A stretch of 64,000 bases of DNA, from the NCBI RefSeq assembly GCF_900113665.1, contig NZ_FOQD01000010.1, positions 62,001-126,000 of the forward strand, read 5' to 3'. This stretch comes from Planctomicrobium piriforme (GTDB lineage Bacteria > Planctomycetota > Planctomycetia > Planctomycetales > Planctomycetaceae). The translations under genes were made by a program, and so were the position numbers. The notes beneath the pieces were generated by a model. That model worked only from the letters and a program-made list of their open reading frames with translations. It was not told the origin of the DNA and searched no databases. Positions 20,501-28,523 of this stretch are shown here, piece by piece (within the stretch, counting starts at the first letter, position 1; the number at the start of each line of letters is the position of its first letter).

Positions 20501-20901
20501 TGCGACGCATTGCGAGCCGGAACAACCTCTACTTTGAGTTCGATGGGACCGAGAATCAGCCGGTCGCCAGGCCGTAGCGTGCCTTCGCTGACGACGCCAT
20601 CATTGATCCAGGTGAGCGGAGACCAGGCTTTAATGATTGTCTGGCGGTCTCCCACCATCAGCGTGCAGTGCCGCGCTGCCACACCTTGTTCCGGCAGCAC
20701 AATATCGCAGTCGTCGGCCGAACCGAGCGTGTAGCGTCCCGCCGTGAGGTCGCGGGGCTTCCAGTTCAGCGAACTCCGGACCGCGGTCAGCCGCACCCCG
20801 TGGGTTTCGCCCGTCGTTCCCTGATCGCCCCGATGCCGGCGCGAACCGCGATCCGGATTGAGCGAAGTGATTTCAGTAGGTCGCGACACGTTGACAGTCA
20901 T
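17530..20901 (-). CDS. Large FHA-domain coiled-coil membrane protein
   Basis: 1123 residues. An FHA domain fits residues 44-130 (GRYTLGSADDCDIVLPEQ; VAARHCTLMVGDRQ), a phosphothreonine-binding module. From about 160 to 830 the protein is an almost unbroken coiled coil rich in Glu, Gln, Arg and Leu. A Pro/Glu/Arg-rich linker covers 850-990. Two membrane segments lie near residues 1040-1095 (MLMLSGIGWITAAGLLAA; AVGGVSGLLSLMAGLRVW). The likely form is a membrane-tethered rod with a phospho-reader at its free end, a scaffold for a kinase-dependent process. No Ser/Thr kinase gene of the Pkn type is in the window; PrkA is 7 kb away. The exact function is unknown. Confidence 0.85.
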   Translation of the reverse strand: MTVNVSRPTEITSLNPDRGSRRHRGDQGTTGETHGVRLTAVRSSLNWKPRDLTAGRYTLGSADDCDIVLPEQGVAARHCTLMVGDRQTIIKAWSPLTWINDGVVSEGTLRPGDRLILGPIELKVEVVPARNASHLTYPAAAADLQELLASSWQSDDVSTFEQNSADKRRHFQLEELLADVQKTLDEVLEREKVIRDRLSHEQLILAQRAEELSRQWQAFEVTRAQPTAPAVPDNSLLEKLDQQQRDVRHTMSLLDERHAELAARSTTLVRNHRSLKQLGHELSARGAALDAQHGDLESRESNLRSLVARNDAQQRQLKSRQTDLERREELARQQLAQVGEQQKKLDAKLRAAEEDQKHWTHKCRSRERLLDELESTITARMQDVEREEGRLTVLRSQLAEEQFALKSAITQFETQQADLKSLAADATLERCRLADERTELAASRSQLESDKSEHEQRTLGFQTREDALQTWEAERTGHVDAFQAREEALAARESELQSNELALMERQDGISEQLQQLTARREELQLREIELQKREQAFALREEAPANVAPLAAVVEVPSDSAAVQLHEELERQQQELSARHEQLTSEMTELALQKAEIEKSREELELREAQFDVEMQNLARLRGEIAAERQRDAYEREQLQQQRTLISRDQNELQAREQALEALQLDLNQREEAVRFAAATTPPAETAPTPEESAALAEIEESRQKLADERQQLERLKAQISAERMSLEQRQSDMQHAGGKLREERERLLSLQAEIVSQQAAIEEQEHELERRSGELDRDRADLIETRNELRQKLAELQSEREELAERARQNEARPISLSSNVEAVEQAATPYQSDVEEPVAESIPAVEEPAEDAAALKIRNELASMFGLSSLSTSRSESVERPAARASVPEPSYREPEPQRSEPERRYERPEPVREEPAATSSSHAGGDDESVESYMKRLLARTRGSSTEEKPGAAPASPPPKPAPVPVVVAQPEPIEVAPVVPPKKVRKMNHIERESIRADLHSFRELANHSARAAVAKSKATQKSSILRSMLMLSGIGWITAAGLLAAPTLLGGEPMLTEALAVGGVSGLLSLMAGLRVWEIKRMAKITRRQAETAPAESVAPAAEDETRPGNESPLSFL

Positions 20902-21202
20902 TTCGATTCATCCATTGAGCTGGAAGGGAACCAGCAACGCGCAATCCCGCAACAGCGCGCATCCGCTCCTGATACTTAGCTCACTACGGACGGTCGGGCA
21001 AAAAGCGATTGCCGAAAGACTGCTGACGAAACGCCGCATCCCCGCAGATCCTGCACTTAGAAAAGGGGGATCCGCTGGTTCGCAGCCATCAGATCGCCGC
21101 AAAGGCTGATAGAAGCGTTAAATTGGCGACGGTCTACACCAGTCAGAGCGAATTTGCCGCTTGCAATGATCGCGACGGCATGATTCGATTTGTTCTCAAC
21201 GA

Positions 21203-21254
21203 CTCACCCCCGGCCTCTCGCCCCTGTAGTCGGGGGAGAGAGGCCGGGGGTGAG
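21203..21254. repeat. GC-rich hairpin repeat, copy 1
   Basis: Perfect 17-base arms, CTCACCCCCGGCCTCTC and its complement, around an 18-base loop. The loop and right arm recur at 59431-59482 between gcvPB and gcvPA. Confidence 0.8.
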
Positions 21255-21510
21255 GGGGCGAATGGTCATTCGACGCAACGATTTCAGAGTCAGTGCCGCT
21301 GACATCGATCGCTGTTGAAGACGGTTTCTCAGGCCGGGACGGCCCGGCTGTGTTGTTTCAATCTTAAGTCTGACGGGAAACGGCAGTCTGGCCGACAAGT
21401 TGACCCCTCAGCAGCGCGATGAAATCATCCCCGCGATTCAGGGCCAACGGCCCGCGACTCGAAAGCCCCGGCCGCCAGGCCTGGGAAACGGATTGATAAT
21501 GCCATTCCAA

Positions 21511-21571
21511 GGCCTGAAGGGCCGAAACTGAATCGTTTCGGAAAAACGAGAGAGTCGCGGCCCTTCAGGCC
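21511..21571. repeat. Inverted repeat of GGCCTGAAGGGCCG
   Basis: 14-base arms at 21511-21524 and 21558-21571 with a 33-base spacer. Confidence 0.65.
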
Positions 21572-21696
21572 TGCGCGTCCCCGTTTACTCGCGCTCCAGG
21601 CCTCAACCGGCCTGGGCTGTCGAGTGAAGCCCCGTTGGGGCACATCAATCGAGGAATCATTGCTCAAACCAACGATCCAAGCAGAGTTGACCCACT

Positions 21697-23106
21697 CTAC
21701 GCCAGCACGGTCGGCTTCTTGAACACCTGACCCGGTTCCAGCTTCACATGCAGTTCTTCACGGTCCAGAGCGAATAACGGGCTCACCTCGACCGGCACGT
21801 TCTTTTCCACAGTCCCGCCGGCCGATTCGATCCAATCCCTGGCAATCGCCGTGAGAGCGGCACGACAAGTCGCGGGGGAATCGCTCCCCTCAGCGTTCTT
21901 CACCGGATTGAATTCCCGCTCCCGCTTGCCTTCCACCACCAGGGCCAGCTTGGCCTGCGGCAGGGCGTCGAAGATGAACTGCTCGAACTTGTTGGCGTTC
22001 GGCTGCGTCGGATTGACCGGCTCCCCTTTTGCATCGATCGTCGGTACTTTCTTGTGGGCAATGTGAAACGGCAGGCTCAATTCACCGCCCAATAGCCGCT
22101 CGATAAATGTGCGCTGAAACACATGAATCGCCGTGTTCCCGGCCCAGAACACCATCGTTCCGTCCGCCTGCAGACGTTTGGATTGTTCGATCGGCAGGTC
22201 GCTGTATTCGATGATCTGCGTCTGGCCGTCGACCGTGACCAGCACCCCCATCTTTTCCTCGGGACTGACCTTCGCCACCACTTTGGTCGTCAGTTCGGAA
22301 CCGCTCTGCAGGTGGTGCCCCAGCAGCACCGGGTCGCAGACAATCGCCGTCGGATTATCGACCTGGTGGTAGTACAGATGCTCGATCCCACGGTCGCGCA
22401 TCACGTCCAGCATGCCATGCCGCTGCAGTGCCCGCAGCATCCCGCCATGGCCGTCCGGGCTGGTGGCGATGCGGTCCTTGCGTTCCAGCAAAAGGCGCGA
22501 CGAAGAATCTTCCATCGCCGGCAGCGACGCCTGCTGGAAGAAAAACACCTGGTCTTCGCTCAGGCCGAAATAACGGTGCTCTTCAAAAAACGCGACCGTC
22601 GGCTTATGCGTCGCCTCGCTGGTCATGATGAAGTAACAGATCGGAATCCCCACCCGCTTCGACCGCGCCAGCACCTGTTCGCACAGAATCTGAAACAGCG
22701 TGCGATTCGTGACCGGCCCGATGGGAAACATTCCTTTGGGATCATTAAATCCCAGCCGCGACCCCTGCCCTCCGGCGACAAGAATCGCGCCCACTTTCCC
22801 GGCTCTCAACAATTCTTCCCCGGCTTCCGCGGCAATGAATTGCTGATCGCGATCCCGCTGAGTCTTTGGGAGACGAATGAGCTGCTCTGGCGATTGTGCC
22901 CGCACTGACATTTCGGCCGGGCTTTCGGCGGCAGTCTTCTGCTCGCTGCGGAGCTTCGCCAACCGCTCCATCAGCGGAAAATCGACCTGTTCGATCTGCT
23001 CGAGCAGTTGAGCCTGCTGCTTCGGGTTGAGTTCCTCCCAGAACTGCACCAGATGCGTCTGGCCATACTTTTTGAGGGCGTCGAGCGTACTTGTCGGAAT
23101 CGGCAC
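21697..23106 (-). CDS. UTP-sugar-1-phosphate uridylyltransferase (UDPGP family)
   Basis: 469 residues from the GTG at 23106, chosen because GGAG lies six bases upstream and family members begin close to LKKYGQTHLVQFW; the open frame extends to 23232. The nucleotide-binding loop is VAGGQGSRLGFNDPKG near residue 106, followed by MFPIGPVTNRTLFQ. The layout fits eukaryote-type UDP-N-acetylglucosamine pyrophosphorylases, making UDP-GlcNAc (or UDP-glucose/galactose) from UTP and a sugar 1-phosphate for cell envelope synthesis in the cytoplasm. Substrate cannot be fixed from sequence. It is divergent from an oxidoreductase gene. Confidence 0.88.
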   Translation of the reverse strand: MPIPTSTLDALKKYGQTHLVQFWEELNPKQQAQLLEQIEQVDFPLMERLAKLRSEQKTAAESPAEMSVRAQSPEQLIRLPKTQRDRDQQFIAAEAGEELLRAGKVGAILVAGGQGSRLGFNDPKGMFPIGPVTNRTLFQILCEQVLARSKRVGIPICYFIMTSEATHKPTVAFFEEHRYFGLSEDQVFFFQQASLPAMEDSSSRLLLERKDRIATSPDGHGGMLRALQRHGMLDVMRDRGIEHLYYHQVDNPTAIVCDPVLLGHHLQSGSELTTKVVAKVSPEEKMGVLVTVDGQTQIIEYSDLPIEQSKRLQADGTMVFWAGNTAIHVFQRTFIERLLGGELSLPFHIAHKKVPTIDAKGEPVNPTQPNANKFEQFIFDALPQAKLALVVEGKREREFNPVKNAEGSDSPATCRAALTAIARDWIESAGGTVEKNVPVEVSPLFALDREELHVKLEPGQVFKKPTVLA

Positions 23107-23500
23107 GGAACTCTCCAGGCAATCGCGAAACGCGGGAACGTACTTCCAGTTCGGGCCGACCGTGCATGCCTCCATGCCCAACGTGTCGACCTGAACCGCC
23201 CGCGGTTCGATTTCTCCGGGGTTGTAGCACACGCTCGAAGCAAGTTCAGCCAGCGGCGACAGGAATTTCAGGGAGTTGAATCGGCTCTTCTGAAAACGTT
23301 CGCAGACGACCGACCGCCACTGTTGACGACCGGCGACCGAACTGCTTTTCTACGTTGTTCACGATATCAGATGTGATTCCCCTGAGAAGTCCTGCGAAAA
23401 GCCATTCGATGCGGCTCTTCCGCGGGCTCTCATCTCTCCACCCGCGACGGCACATTTCCACAAGGAAATCCGTCTATTTCAACCAACGGCCTGACAAACC
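23107..23500. other. Divergent intergenic region
   Basis: About 390 bases between two divergent starts. I see no repeat or terminator; it must hold promoters for both genes. Confidence 0.6.
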
Positions 23501-24565
23501 ATGGCGACCGGTTTTGCAATTATTGGCACTGGGATGATCGCCCGGTTCCACGCTCAGGCGATTCAGGCGATCCCCGATGCGACGCTCGTCGGCTGCTTCA
23601 ACCATAAGCCGGAACGGGCCGTCGCCTTCGCCCAGGAATACGGTTGCCAGGCCTATTCCGATCTCGACGAGATGCTGGCGAACCCCGATATCTCGGTCGT
23701 CACGATCTGCACCCCCAGCGGGGCGCATCTCGAACCGGCGCTCGCCGTCGCCAAGGCGGGCAAGCACTTGCTCGTCGAGAAACCTCTCGAAATCACGCTC
23801 GAACGCTGCGACGCGATGATCGCCGCCTGCAAACAAGCCGGGACTTTGCTGGGGGCAATTCTCCCCTCCCGGTTCAGCCCAGCCAACATCGTCTTGAAAC
23901 GAGCCATCGAACTCGGCCGGTTCGGGCGGCTGACCCTGGGCGACACCTATGTGAAGTGGTGGCGAACGCAGGAATACTACGACGGCGGCGGCTGGCGCGG
24001 CACCTGGGCGCTCGACGGCGGCGGAGCGTACATGAATCAGGCGATCCACAATGTCGATTTACTCTCCTGGTTCATGGGAGATGTCGCCGAAGTCTGCGGA
24101 CTCACCGCCACTCTGGCTCACGATCGGATTGAGGTGGAAGACGTCGGCACGGCGATTGTGAAATTCAAGAACGGTGCGCTCGGCACGCTCGAAGCCGCGA
24201 CCAGCGTTTATCCCGGTCTGCTCAAGAAAACCGAAATTCACGGCAGCGAAGGTTCCGCCATCATCGAGCAGGATTCGATCCTGCTCTGGAACTTCAAAAA
24301 TCCCCTGCCGGAAGACGAACAGATCCTCGCCCAGTTCGGGGCAGGCAATACCGTGACCGGCGGCGCTGCCGACCCGAAGGCGATCTCCTTCGTCGGGCAT
24401 CAACGGCAGTTTGAAGACTTCATCGACGCGATCAAGACCGGCCGCAAGCCGCTGATCGACGGTCACGAAGGCCGCAAGAGCGTCGAGCTGATCCTGGCGA
24501 TCTACCAGTCCAGCCGCGAGGGAAAACGAATCAATCTCCCCTTGCCGTCGAAGGCCGCGACATGA
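23501..24565 (+). CDS. Gfo/Idh/MocA family oxidoreductase
   Basis: 354 residues. The Rossmann nucleotide loop is AIIGTGMIARFHA at residues 6-18, and LLVEKPLEI near residue 90 contains the conserved EKP of the family, whose Lys is catalytic. The C-terminal domain (WRGTWALDGGGAYMNQAIHN) has the conserved substrate-side His. It would oxidise or reduce a sugar, inositol or similar carbonyl with NAD(P) in the cytoplasm; substrate unknown. Planctomycetes hold many paralogues. Its TGA overlaps the ATG of the next gene as ATGA, so the two are co-translated. Confidence 0.92.
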   Translation: MATGFAIIGTGMIARFHAQAIQAIPDATLVGCFNHKPERAVAFAQEYGCQAYSDLDEMLANPDISVVTICTPSGAHLEPALAVAKAGKHLLVEKPLEITLERCDAMIAACKQAGTLLGAILPSRFSPANIVLKRAIELGRFGRLTLGDTYVKWWRTQEYYDGGGWRGTWALDGGGAYMNQAIHNVDLLSWFMGDVAEVCGLTATLAHDRIEVEDVGTAIVKFKNGALGTLEAATSVYPGLLKKTEIHGSEGSAIIEQDSILLWNFKNPLPEDEQILAQFGAGNTVTGGAADPKAISFVGHQRQFEDFIDAIKTGRKPLIDGHEGRKSVELILAIYQSSREGKRINLPLPSKAAT

Positions 24566-25503
24566 GCAGCCCGCACCGCATTGTCTCCCTGATTGCCAGC
24601 GGCACGGAAATCGTCGCGGCCCTCGGATTCGGCGACGAACTGGTCGGCCGCTCGCACGAGTGCGATTTCCCGACCTGGGTCGAACGGTTGCCCCCTTGCT
24701 CCGAACCGCGAATCGATATCCACGCCAGCAGCGGCGAAATCGACCGTCAGGTAAGGGCGACGGTCACGGATGCGATCTCGGTCTACCGCGTCTTTACCGA
24801 CGAACTCAATCGCCTGCAGCCCACGCATATCGTCACGCAGTCGCAGTGCGAGGTCTGCGCGGTGAGCCTGAAAGACGTGCGTCAGGCGGTGTGTGAACTG
24901 GTCGGCTCACAACCGGAAATCATCGCCCTCGAGCCGATGGACCTCAAAGACATCTGGAATGATATCCAGATGACCGCCGCTGCTCTGGACGCACCTGAAC
25001 GGGGAACGGCCCTCGTCGCCGACTGTCTGGCTCGGCTTGAACACGTCCGGTCGTCCGTTGCCGGTCGGCCGGGAACACCGACTGTCGTCTGTCTGGAGTG
25101 GCTCGAACCGCTGATGTCCGCAGGGAACTGGGTGCCTGAACTGGTCGAACTCGCTGGCGGCGAGCCGGTGCTTTGTGAAGCGGGCAAGCACTCGCCCTAC
25201 TTCACATGGAAAGACCTCGTCGCCGCCGATCCGGGCGTCATCGCCATCATGCCCTGCGGGTTCGACATCCCGCGGACAATTTCTGAGCTGGGAGTCTTGT
25301 TCGACCGGCCTGAGTGGTACGAACTTCGCGCCGTCCGACAGGGGCGGGTGTACATCACCGACGGCAACCAGTACTTCAACCGTCCCGGTCCGCGAGTCGT
25401 CGAATCGGCAGAAATCCTGGCCGAACTCCTCCACGACCCCGGCCGCAACCTCCCCGGTACCCGCCATCACAAAACAGGCTGGCTGCGCCTGGAAGAATGC
25501 TGA
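24562..25503 (+). CDS. Cobalamin-binding/ABC substrate-binding-type protein (BtuF-like)
   Basis: 313 residues. IVSLIASGTEIVAALGFGDE and LVGRSHECDFP at the N terminus, and THIVTQSQCEVCAVS in the middle, fit the helical-backbone periplasmic-binding fold of BtuF/FepB proteins. There is no signal peptide: the protein begins MSSPHRIVSLIA, so it is probably cytoplasmic, as in several soluble cobalamin-binding paralogues. No BtuC or BtuD transport gene is near. The start overlaps the oxidoreductase stop by ATGA. What a cobalamin-binding-type protein does with a sugar-type oxidoreductase is unclear. Confidence 0.82.
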   Translation: MSSPHRIVSLIASGTEIVAALGFGDELVGRSHECDFPTWVERLPPCSEPRIDIHASSGEIDRQVRATVTDAISVYRVFTDELNRLQPTHIVTQSQCEVCAVSLKDVRQAVCELVGSQPEIIALEPMDLKDIWNDIQMTAAALDAPERGTALVADCLARLEHVRSSVAGRPGTPTVVCLEWLEPLMSAGNWVPELVELAGGEPVLCEAGKHSPYFTWKDLVAADPGVIAIMPCGFDIPRTISELGVLFDRPEWYELRAVRQGRVYITDGNQYFNRPGPRVVESAEILAELLHDPGRNLPGTRHHKTGWLRLEEC

Positions 25504-25897
25504 CAGCTTGCTGATACGCGCTCACACTTGTCTGTGCGCCCATCAGCCGCCGGGCCTTAGCCCACGGTTCTCTGCTCGGGGAAATTTTCATTAGTCAATG
25601 GTCATTTGTCATTGGCCATTGAAGGAGAAGCATGACCGGTCAACTGTCGTGTGGTTGTCGGAGACGATGACAACGTTTTAACCGGACGCTAACGCGTGCC
25701 GGCTGATTGGCGTCATCCGCCGATGATTGCTCACACTTGTTTGTACGCCGATCAGCCGCTGGGCCTTAGCCCACGGTTCTCTTTGCTGGAACGTGGATTG
25801 AGGTTGTCTGACGGAATCTGCACTCAGGAGCCAACCTTTGAATGAGCAGCACGGATGAAGCACTGCTTAAGCGAATTCATCCGTGAGAATCCGTGTT
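25504..25897. other. Repeat-rich intergenic region
   Basis: Contains a 54-base direct repeat (25520-25573 and 25729-25782), a 24-base element at 25680-25703 and a CACGGAT word repeat at 25849-25906. No gene seen. Confidence 0.7.
25520..25782. repeat. Pair of 54-base direct repeats enclosing a 24-base element
   Basis: 25520-25573 and 25729-25782 match at 50 of 54 bases by eye (both contain GGGCCTTAGCCCACGGTT). They start 209 bases apart, and between them lies the GGACGCTAACGCGTGCC element whose inverted copy is at 15468-15491. Confidence 0.85.
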
Positions 25898-25906
25898 TCA
25901 TCCGTG
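25849..25906. repeat. Inverted CACGGAT word repeat
   Basis: ATCCGTG occurs at 25879, 25889 and 25900, and its complement CACGGAT at 25850. The words are 10-11 bases apart. Confidence 0.6.
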
Positions 25907-26323
25907 GCGAATTTCTTTTGATGTAGACCGCAGTTGAACTTCCAGCAGTTCGATCACCTGCTGATTCATCGCGGTGTCTGGCAGAATCGCCGTCGCGCCG
26001 AGTTCTCTGGCGAGCAGTTCCCATTCCTGGATTTCCTCAGAAACCAGGCAGATCAGTATCGCCTGCGGAGCGAGCCGGTGCAGTTGCCTGAGGAAATCGA
26101 GCGCCGCATCGTCGGGCGCGACGACCAGCAGTACAAGATCCGCCCCGGGGAGTTCTTCCAGCACTGATTCGCGATACGGCCGCCAGCGGATGGAAACATC
26201 GGGCCTTTTGGCCCAGGTGCGTTCAATCTCGGCCGTCCAGTGCGAAGTCGGTTCATGTACGAGCAGATTCCCCATGCGGGAATCGTAGTCGTGCAGTCTG
26301 TGCATCTCCAGCAGCGAGATCAC
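25898..26323 (-). CDS. Response-regulator receiver-like protein without output domain
   Basis: 141 residues from a GTG at 26323; an ATG at 26275 (MGNLLVHEPT) is an equally possible start and neither has a strong ribosome site. The body, VLEELPGADLVLLVVAP and ILICLVSEEIQEWELLARELGAT, has the alternating strand-helix pattern of a CheY-like receiver, but the usual acidic pair and phospho-Asp in the D-x-x-M context are missing, so it may be a degenerate receiver. It lies downstream of an exported protein gene on the same strand. Function unknown. Confidence 0.6.
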   Translation of the reverse strand: MISLLEMHRLHDYDSRMGNLLVHEPTSHWTAEIERTWAKRPDVSIRWRPYRESVLEELPGADLVLLVVAPDDAALDFLRQLHRLAPQAILICLVSEEIQEWELLARELGATAILPDTAMNQQVIELLEVQLRSTSKEIRHG

Positions 26324-26396
26324 ATCCGCGACTGGCGTCGCGCCTTCAAAAAGGTGCGAACGGTCACAGCCATCCAGCAGGCCAGGACGGTGAGCA

Positions 26397-26840
26397 TTAC
26401 TGGCAGCTCCTGGTCAGCGTGAATTGCCCCTGGTCATCTTTTGACGAGTAGCCGGCAATGAACTGCGTCGAGGTGGCTCGCGCGGTGATGGTGAACGTCC
26501 CCAGCAGCGGCCCCAGGCGTTTGCTGGCCGAGAGGAAAATCTGGCCGTCGGAAACACCTGTCACGGTGAGCAGCGCCCGGTAGTGGAACGGAATCACTTT
26601 GCAGAACCGTCCCTGAAATCGCACTTCGTAATGGCACGCATCCACCTGGCAGAACGAGGCCTTCAGCGGGCCGCTGTGCCCGTTGGTGCAACTCGTCCAG
26701 TTTCCCGTCCAGTCTCCGTTCAGACAGGGCGCTGGCGATGTCGTCTGCGCAGCGACTGGTTCCTGCGCCTGGGCATCCCACCCGACGAGGGCCAGCGCGA
26801 TGATGACGAACATGCCGTGGCGCACGAACATCCCGGACAT
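26397..26840 (-). CDS. Exported hypothetical protein, Cys-rich beta-type
   Basis: 147 residues with a signal peptide (FVIIALALVGWDAQAQ). The mature part contains six or more Cys (CLNGDWTGNWTSC; FCQVDACHYEVRF; RFCKV; a final SCQ) and alternating hydrophobic strands, suggesting a small disulphide-bonded beta barrel. I do not recognise a named family. It sits 73 bases upstream of the receiver-like gene on the same strand and may be co-transcribed with it. Confidence 0.7.
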   Translation of the reverse strand: MSGMFVRHGMFVIIALALVGWDAQAQEPVAAQTTSPAPCLNGDWTGNWTSCTNGHSGPLKASFCQVDACHYEVRFQGRFCKVIPFHYRALLTVTGVSDGQIFLSASKRLGPLLGTFTITARATSTQFIAGYSSKDDQGQFTLTRSCQ

Positions 26841-27167
26841 TCCTGAACTGTCGATCTCAATGATCGTGAGGAGAAACTCTCGCCTAACCGCGGGGCCGAG
26901 TGCGAGAAAGCTGAGTGCAACCGCTTCATTAGAAATCTACACGACGCCGTCGTCGCGGCATTTTTGACCGCCGCGCAAAGACAAGATTGCAGCGAAAAGT
27001 CGCGAACGCAGCGGTCCGCACAGCAGAACCCGCAGAGTTCGCCAGCGACGCTTGTTATTCAACTGAGAATCATTCCCGAAGTGAATGAACCGGTCTTGCC
27101 CCGCGGAATTCAGCAATTCAATTTTTGAAACAGCGTTCGACGCGGGCACCCGGTAGAGCAAACTGCT
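26841..27167. other. Intergenic gap of about 330 bases
   Basis: Between two same-strand genes. The only structure seen is the stop-codon-linked repeat at 27144-27170. Confidence 0.55.
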
Positions 27168-27170
27168 CTA
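27144..27170. repeat. Stop-codon-linked palindromic repeat, copy 1
   Basis: On the minus strand, TAGAGCAGTTTGCTCTACCG includes the TAG stop of the DUF1501 gene and the hairpin AGAGCA/TGCTCT. A near-identical copy overlaps the TAA stop at 55135. Confidence 0.7.
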
Positions 27171-28478
27171 GGCGAACAGTTCGCGGATCGGCTGGCCCTG
27201 GTCGGTGATCGGCACCGGACGGTCGCCGGCGGCGTACAGCTCTTCCGACGGGTTGATGCCCATTGCACAGCAGATCGTCGCGTGCATGTCCGGCACGGAG
27301 ACGGGACGGTCGACGATCTTCATCCCAAGTTCGTCGGTCGTGCCGATCATCTTGCCGTTCTGCAATCCGCCCCCGGCGAGGACCACGGTGAAGCTGGCGC
27401 CATGGTGTCCGCGTCCGCCGCCGTTGTCGAATTGGGCGGGCCGGCCGAACTCCGACGCCACCACGATCAGCGTCTTGTCCAGCATCTGCTTCGACTCCAG
27501 GTCAAGCACCAGAGTGGAGAGCGCTTTGTCGAGATCCTGAATCAGCAAGTGCTGGTTCAACTGCCCGGAATTGTGCGTGTCCCAGCCGGTGCCGTTCACG
27601 AAGTTCAGATTGTGGGAGACTTCGATAAATCGGGTGCCCGACTCCAGCAGCCGCCGCGACAGCAGGCAGCGCTGACCAAACTCGCTGCCGTACGCTTCCC
27701 GCAGGTCGGCGGGTTCCTCATCCAGATTGAAGACGCTCATGAATTCCGGGCCAGAGAGCCGCAGCGCTTCGCTCACAGATGAATCATAATCGCGAATCGT
27801 TTTGCCGCCGGTCGCCCGTTCCAGATATTCCGCCCGAACCTGTTCGAGCAGCTGTTCCCGGCGCGACTGCCGCGCCGTGCCAATCTCAGGCGGACGCGTA
27901 AAACTGCTGGGCCCGGCCTCGGTGCTGGTCAGGTAAACGTATCCCGCCTTCGACCCGAGAAAGCCAGGGCCGCGGGTGACGTTGGGATACCCGATCAGGA
28001 TGTACGCCGGAGCGTTTTCGCTCACCGCGCCCCGTTTATGGGCGACGATCGAGCCAATCGACGGATAAACGATGCTGCCGCTGGTGGGCCGCCCGGTATG
28101 CATCCGGTTCGTGGCGGCAGCGTGTTCGTCGATCACCTCATGGTGCACCGTCCGCAACAGATTGAAGCGATCGAGAATTTTCGCGCAGCCTGACAGGTGT
28201 TCGCACACCTGAATGCCTGGCACGGCGGTGTCGATGGGGTCGTAATACGAGCCAGCGACCTTCTCCTTGGCATCACCCCGACGCTTGGGATCCCAGGTGT
28301 CGATCTGACTCGAACCGCCCCCCAGCCAGATCATGATGCAATGTTCGGCCTTGCCGACCGGAAAGTTCTTCTTTTCAGAATTGGCCAGCAGCGGCGCCGC
28401 TCCGCCGGCCGCGAGCATCCCCGTCGCCCCGGCGGCAGCCTGCTTCAAAAAATCGCGTCGAGTGGCGTTCGAAAACAT
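27168..28478 (-). CDS. DUF1501 family protein with Tat signal
   Basis: 436 residues from the ATG at 28478; another ATG lies two codons upstream. The N terminus ATRRDFLKQAAAGATGMLAA is a twin-arginine export signal (Arg7-Arg8). IMIWLGGGSSQIDTWDPK and FGRPAQFDNGGGRGHHG mark DUF1501, a relative of the alkaline phosphatase/sulfatase superfamily, abundant in planctomycetes and regularly encoded beside DUF1549/DUF1553 proteins, as here. The family is exported folded, so a metal cofactor is likely; the reaction is unknown. It lies 180 bases downstream of the DUF1553 gene on the same strand. Confidence 0.92.
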   Translation of the reverse strand: MFSNATRRDFLKQAAAGATGMLAAGGAAPLLANSEKKNFPVGKAEHCIMIWLGGGSSQIDTWDPKRRGDAKEKVAGSYYDPIDTAVPGIQVCEHLSGCAKILDRFNLLRTVHHEVIDEHAAATNRMHTGRPTSGSIVYPSIGSIVAHKRGAVSENAPAYILIGYPNVTRGPGFLGSKAGYVYLTSTEAGPSSFTRPPEIGTARQSRREQLLEQVRAEYLERATGGKTIRDYDSSVSEALRLSGPEFMSVFNLDEEPADLREAYGSEFGQRCLLSRRLLESGTRFIEVSHNLNFVNGTGWDTHNSGQLNQHLLIQDLDKALSTLVLDLESKQMLDKTLIVVASEFGRPAQFDNGGGRGHHGASFTVVLAGGGLQNGKMIGTTDELGMKIVDRPVSVPDMHATICCAMGINPSEELYAAGDRPVPITDQGQPIRELFA

Positions 28479-28523
28479 GGTCAACCTCGTCTCTGTTTTT
28501 CAACGACCGGATCTGACTTCGTC

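Larger units (their letters stand above)
20902..21696. other. 795-base gene-free region rich in palindromic repeats
   Basis: Holds the strong hairpin at 21203-21254 and an inverted repeat built on GGCCTGAAGGGCCG at 21511-21571. No convincing gene was found; the 80-codon frame at 21425-21667 runs through the repeats. Confidence 0.65.
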
